From assembly GCA_041402045.1 (NCBI GenBank), contig JAWKSZ010000017.1:61861-125860 (forward strand): a DNA stretch of 64,000 nt. The letters are read 5' to 3'. The notes beneath the pieces are model-generated. The model worked only from the letters and a program-made list of their open reading frames with translations. It did no database searches and had not been told where the DNA came from. Below are positions 62,848 to 64,000 of the stretch, piece after piece. Positions within the stretch are counted from its first letter, which is position 1. The number at the start of each line of letters is the position of its first letter. Source of the stretch: JAGQRJ01 sp041402045. GTDB lineage: Bacteria > Planctomycetota > J058. The position numbers were made by a program, and so were the translations under genes.

Positions 62848-62941
62848 AAACCAGAGTCACGATCCTGAGCGGGCGAGCGAGCGCCGATCGCTGACGACAT
62901 GGGAGCCACTCTCGCCCGCTCAGAATCGTGAACTCTGGTTT
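62848..62941. terminator. 30-bp-arm inverted repeat at a gene end
   Basis: Left arm 62848-62877 (AAACCAGAGT...) and right arm 62911-62941 (...ACTCTGGTTT) pair with one extra base and one mismatch; loop of 33 bases. The right arm overlaps the stop codon of the minus-strand propeller gene, so it can act as that gene's terminator. On the minus strand the stem ends in 'tttctagtag'. The segment 62652-62847 before it shows nothing gene-like. Confidence 0.6.
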
Positions 62942-64000
62942 AGCGCACGCCGACCCCGAGGTCCCACTCCGTGAGGGTCTCGAAGCAGGTGACCAGGAGC
63001 CTCACCCGCTCGCCGCGAACCTGGACGTCGACCGCGCGCGGCGTCCCCGAGATCGGCGCCCGCGCCCGCAGCGCGAGGGAGCGAGCGTCCCACACGCGCA
63101 GCTCACCCAGCCCTTCGTCCTGGCGCAGCACCCCTACCACCCAGGGCCCGGCGAGCGCGACGTCCACGACGCGCCCGTGGGGGGAGACCTCCTCACACAG
63201 CGCGGTCGTCCCGGCGCGGCGCAGATAGACGTGCCCTTCGGCCGTTCCCCACACCAGGACCCCGTCGACGTCCGCCGCGCCGGAGGTCGCCCGGTCGTCG
63301 TCGGCCTCCCACAGCGGGCGCGCGGAGCCCCCCTCGAGGGCGAGCCAGGCGCTGCGCGGTCCTCGAGGCGTCGATTGGACGATCCGCACGACCCTGCGCT
63401 CCGGATCGGAGGCCACGACCTGCTCGACGACCCCGTCCACGGCCCCGACCTGCGTCAGGCGCTCCCGGTCCGCGGGGAGACGCCAGAGCTGGCCGGCGTC
63501 GGTCCCCACCCACAGGGCGCCGTCGGCGCCCCAGGACAACGCGCTCAGCCGCCCGCTGGCCGGCGGGAGTTCGAGGGTCAACCGACCGGCGCCGTAGCCC
63601 TGGACGACGAGCTTGGGCCCCGCGCCGAAGGCGAACTCTGCTGCGCCCCAGGCGAGCCCGCCGAGGGGTCCGACCGTCGCGGTCGGCTCCACCCGCTCCG
63701 CAGGCAGGGTGTCCTCGAGCGCCGCCGGGGGAAACGTCGCGAGCTGGCCGCGCTTGAGGGAATCCAGCGCGTAGACGTGGACCCGCTCGTCGTCGAGGAC
63801 CGCGTCCCAGAACTCGTGGTGCGCGGGCGCGCGAGCGACCGTCGACCTCGGGACGAGGTCGACGGCGGGGCCGAGGTCGGGGGCGGGGTCCTCGACCTGC
63901 CCCACGGCGGGCGCGCGCGGCGTGTCGGGGTCGCGCGAGCCCAGCGCCGACCCCGTTGGCGGGGCGCCGCGGGACCCGATCCAGAGCGCGGTCGAGAGCG
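62940..64000 (-). CDS. Beta-propeller (WD40-like) C-terminal part, 5' end off window
   Basis: The minus-strand frame is open to the window edge, so the start lies beyond 64000; the GTG at 63905 is likely internal. Visible part about 353 residues. N-terminal bit LSTALWIGSRG and a Pro/Asp-rich linker (DPDTPRAPAVGQVEDPAPD) lead to a domain of about five to six WD-type blades: LAWGAAEFAFG, LSALSWGADGALWVGTD, VVASDPERRVVRIVQS, DVDGVLVWGTAEGHVYL, DVALAGPWVVGVL and LGELRVWDARSL. Similar propellers close membrane Ser/Thr kinases, but the upstream part is not visible. Function: protein interaction. Confidence 0.7.
   Translation of the reverse strand, partial: LSTALWIGSRGAPPTGSALGSRDPDTPRAPAVGQVEDPAPDLGPAVDLVPRSTVARAPAHHEFWDAVLDDERVHVYALDSLKRGQLATFPPAALEDTLPAERVEPTATVGPLGGLAWGAAEFAFGAGPKLVVQGYGAGRLTLELPPASGRLSALSWGADGALWVGTDAGQLWRLPADRERLTQVGAVDGVVEQVVASDPERRVVRIVQSTPRGPRSAWLALEGGSARPLWEADDDRATSGAADVDGVLVWGTAEGHVYLRRAGTTALCEEVSPHGRVVDVALAGPWVVGVLRQDEGLGELRVWDARSLALRARAPISGTPRAVDVQVRGERVRLLVTCFETLTEWDLGVGVR

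Overview
The window is about 70% G+C by eye and reads as one stretch of a free-living bacterial chromosome. The best guess for the host is a member of the Planctomycetota. Supporting signs are a J-like protein opening with the 'HYELLGI' signature I associate with planctomycetal proteins, a large secreted CxxCH protein, many FHA, Ser/Thr-kinase and sensor-kinase genes, frequent GTG/TTG starts, and small anti-sigma-like partners. A deep-branching Myxococcota-like host cannot be excluded. No rRNA, tRNA, CRISPR array, insertion sequence or prophage was recognised.

Layout. 1-6.2 kb: a 5'-truncated Hsp70 with a very long Tyr-Ala-Glu-Gly repeat tail, a J-like protein and an FHA-GAF histidine kinase, same strand and closely spaced; the kinase gene runs into a repeat block (5.5-6.5 kb) with a hexanucleotide microsatellite. 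6.5-9.9 kb: an M48-like protein that has lost its zinc motif, facing a HEAT/VWA-like secreted protein and a highly charged exported protein. 10-15.8 kb: minus-strand TPR lipoprotein paralogues, a periplasmic coiled coil, and a two-component pair (PAS sensor kinase and sigma-54 activator). 16-17 kb: a SUKH-domain protein fused to a histone-H1-like Lys/Ala tail. 16.8-23.1 kb: a six-gene minus-strand run (TraB/GumN, YqaA-type membrane protein, RNase R, hypothetical, cyclophilin-parvulin fusion, GT4). 23.3-25.9 kb: a PLP enzyme with an N-terminal HTH, a hairpin repeat array, and a 5'-3' exonuclease.

25.9-27 kb is the most unusual block. It holds a 14-bp tandem array, a 48-bp-arm hairpin that swallows the start codon of a four-helix-bundle (23S IVS-like) gene, and a dense cluster of different hairpins. 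27-31 kb: a VWA protein with palindromic sites upstream, a sensor kinase and a GT39-like membrane enzyme. 31.3-34.6 kb: a large PPC-repeat/kelch lipoprotein split by clustered frameshifts. 34.7-37.6 kb: a small hypothetical protein, two frameshifted genes and a TPR protein. 37.7-44.4 kb: ATP-grasp ligase, membrane-anchored AAA protein with a zinc ribbon, ECF sigma factor plus small partner, processive GT2, pentapeptide-repeat protein and a lipoprotein. 44.6-48.6 kb: a PilT-like ATPase and a 902-residue secreted LysM/CxxCH protein. 48.8-56.1 kb: tandem TAXI binding protein, glucokinase, HEAT protein, the EF-P paralogue EfpL/YeiP, DXS and an NMO/FabK-type flavoprotein. 56.1-60.8 kb: two tandem paralogous Ser/Thr kinases with large extracytoplasmic domains. 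61-64 kb: a SleB-like/GH19-like fusion, a small ORF, a long inverted repeat and a truncated beta-propeller protein.

General features. Several families of G+C-rich, hairpin-forming intergenic repeats recur in both orientations. Frameshifts cluster in a few places (about 33.2, 35.2-36.1 and 50.45 kb). They may be genuine decay or assembly indels; reads would be needed to tell. All functional calls are from reading translated sequence and remembered family signatures; no database search was possible.
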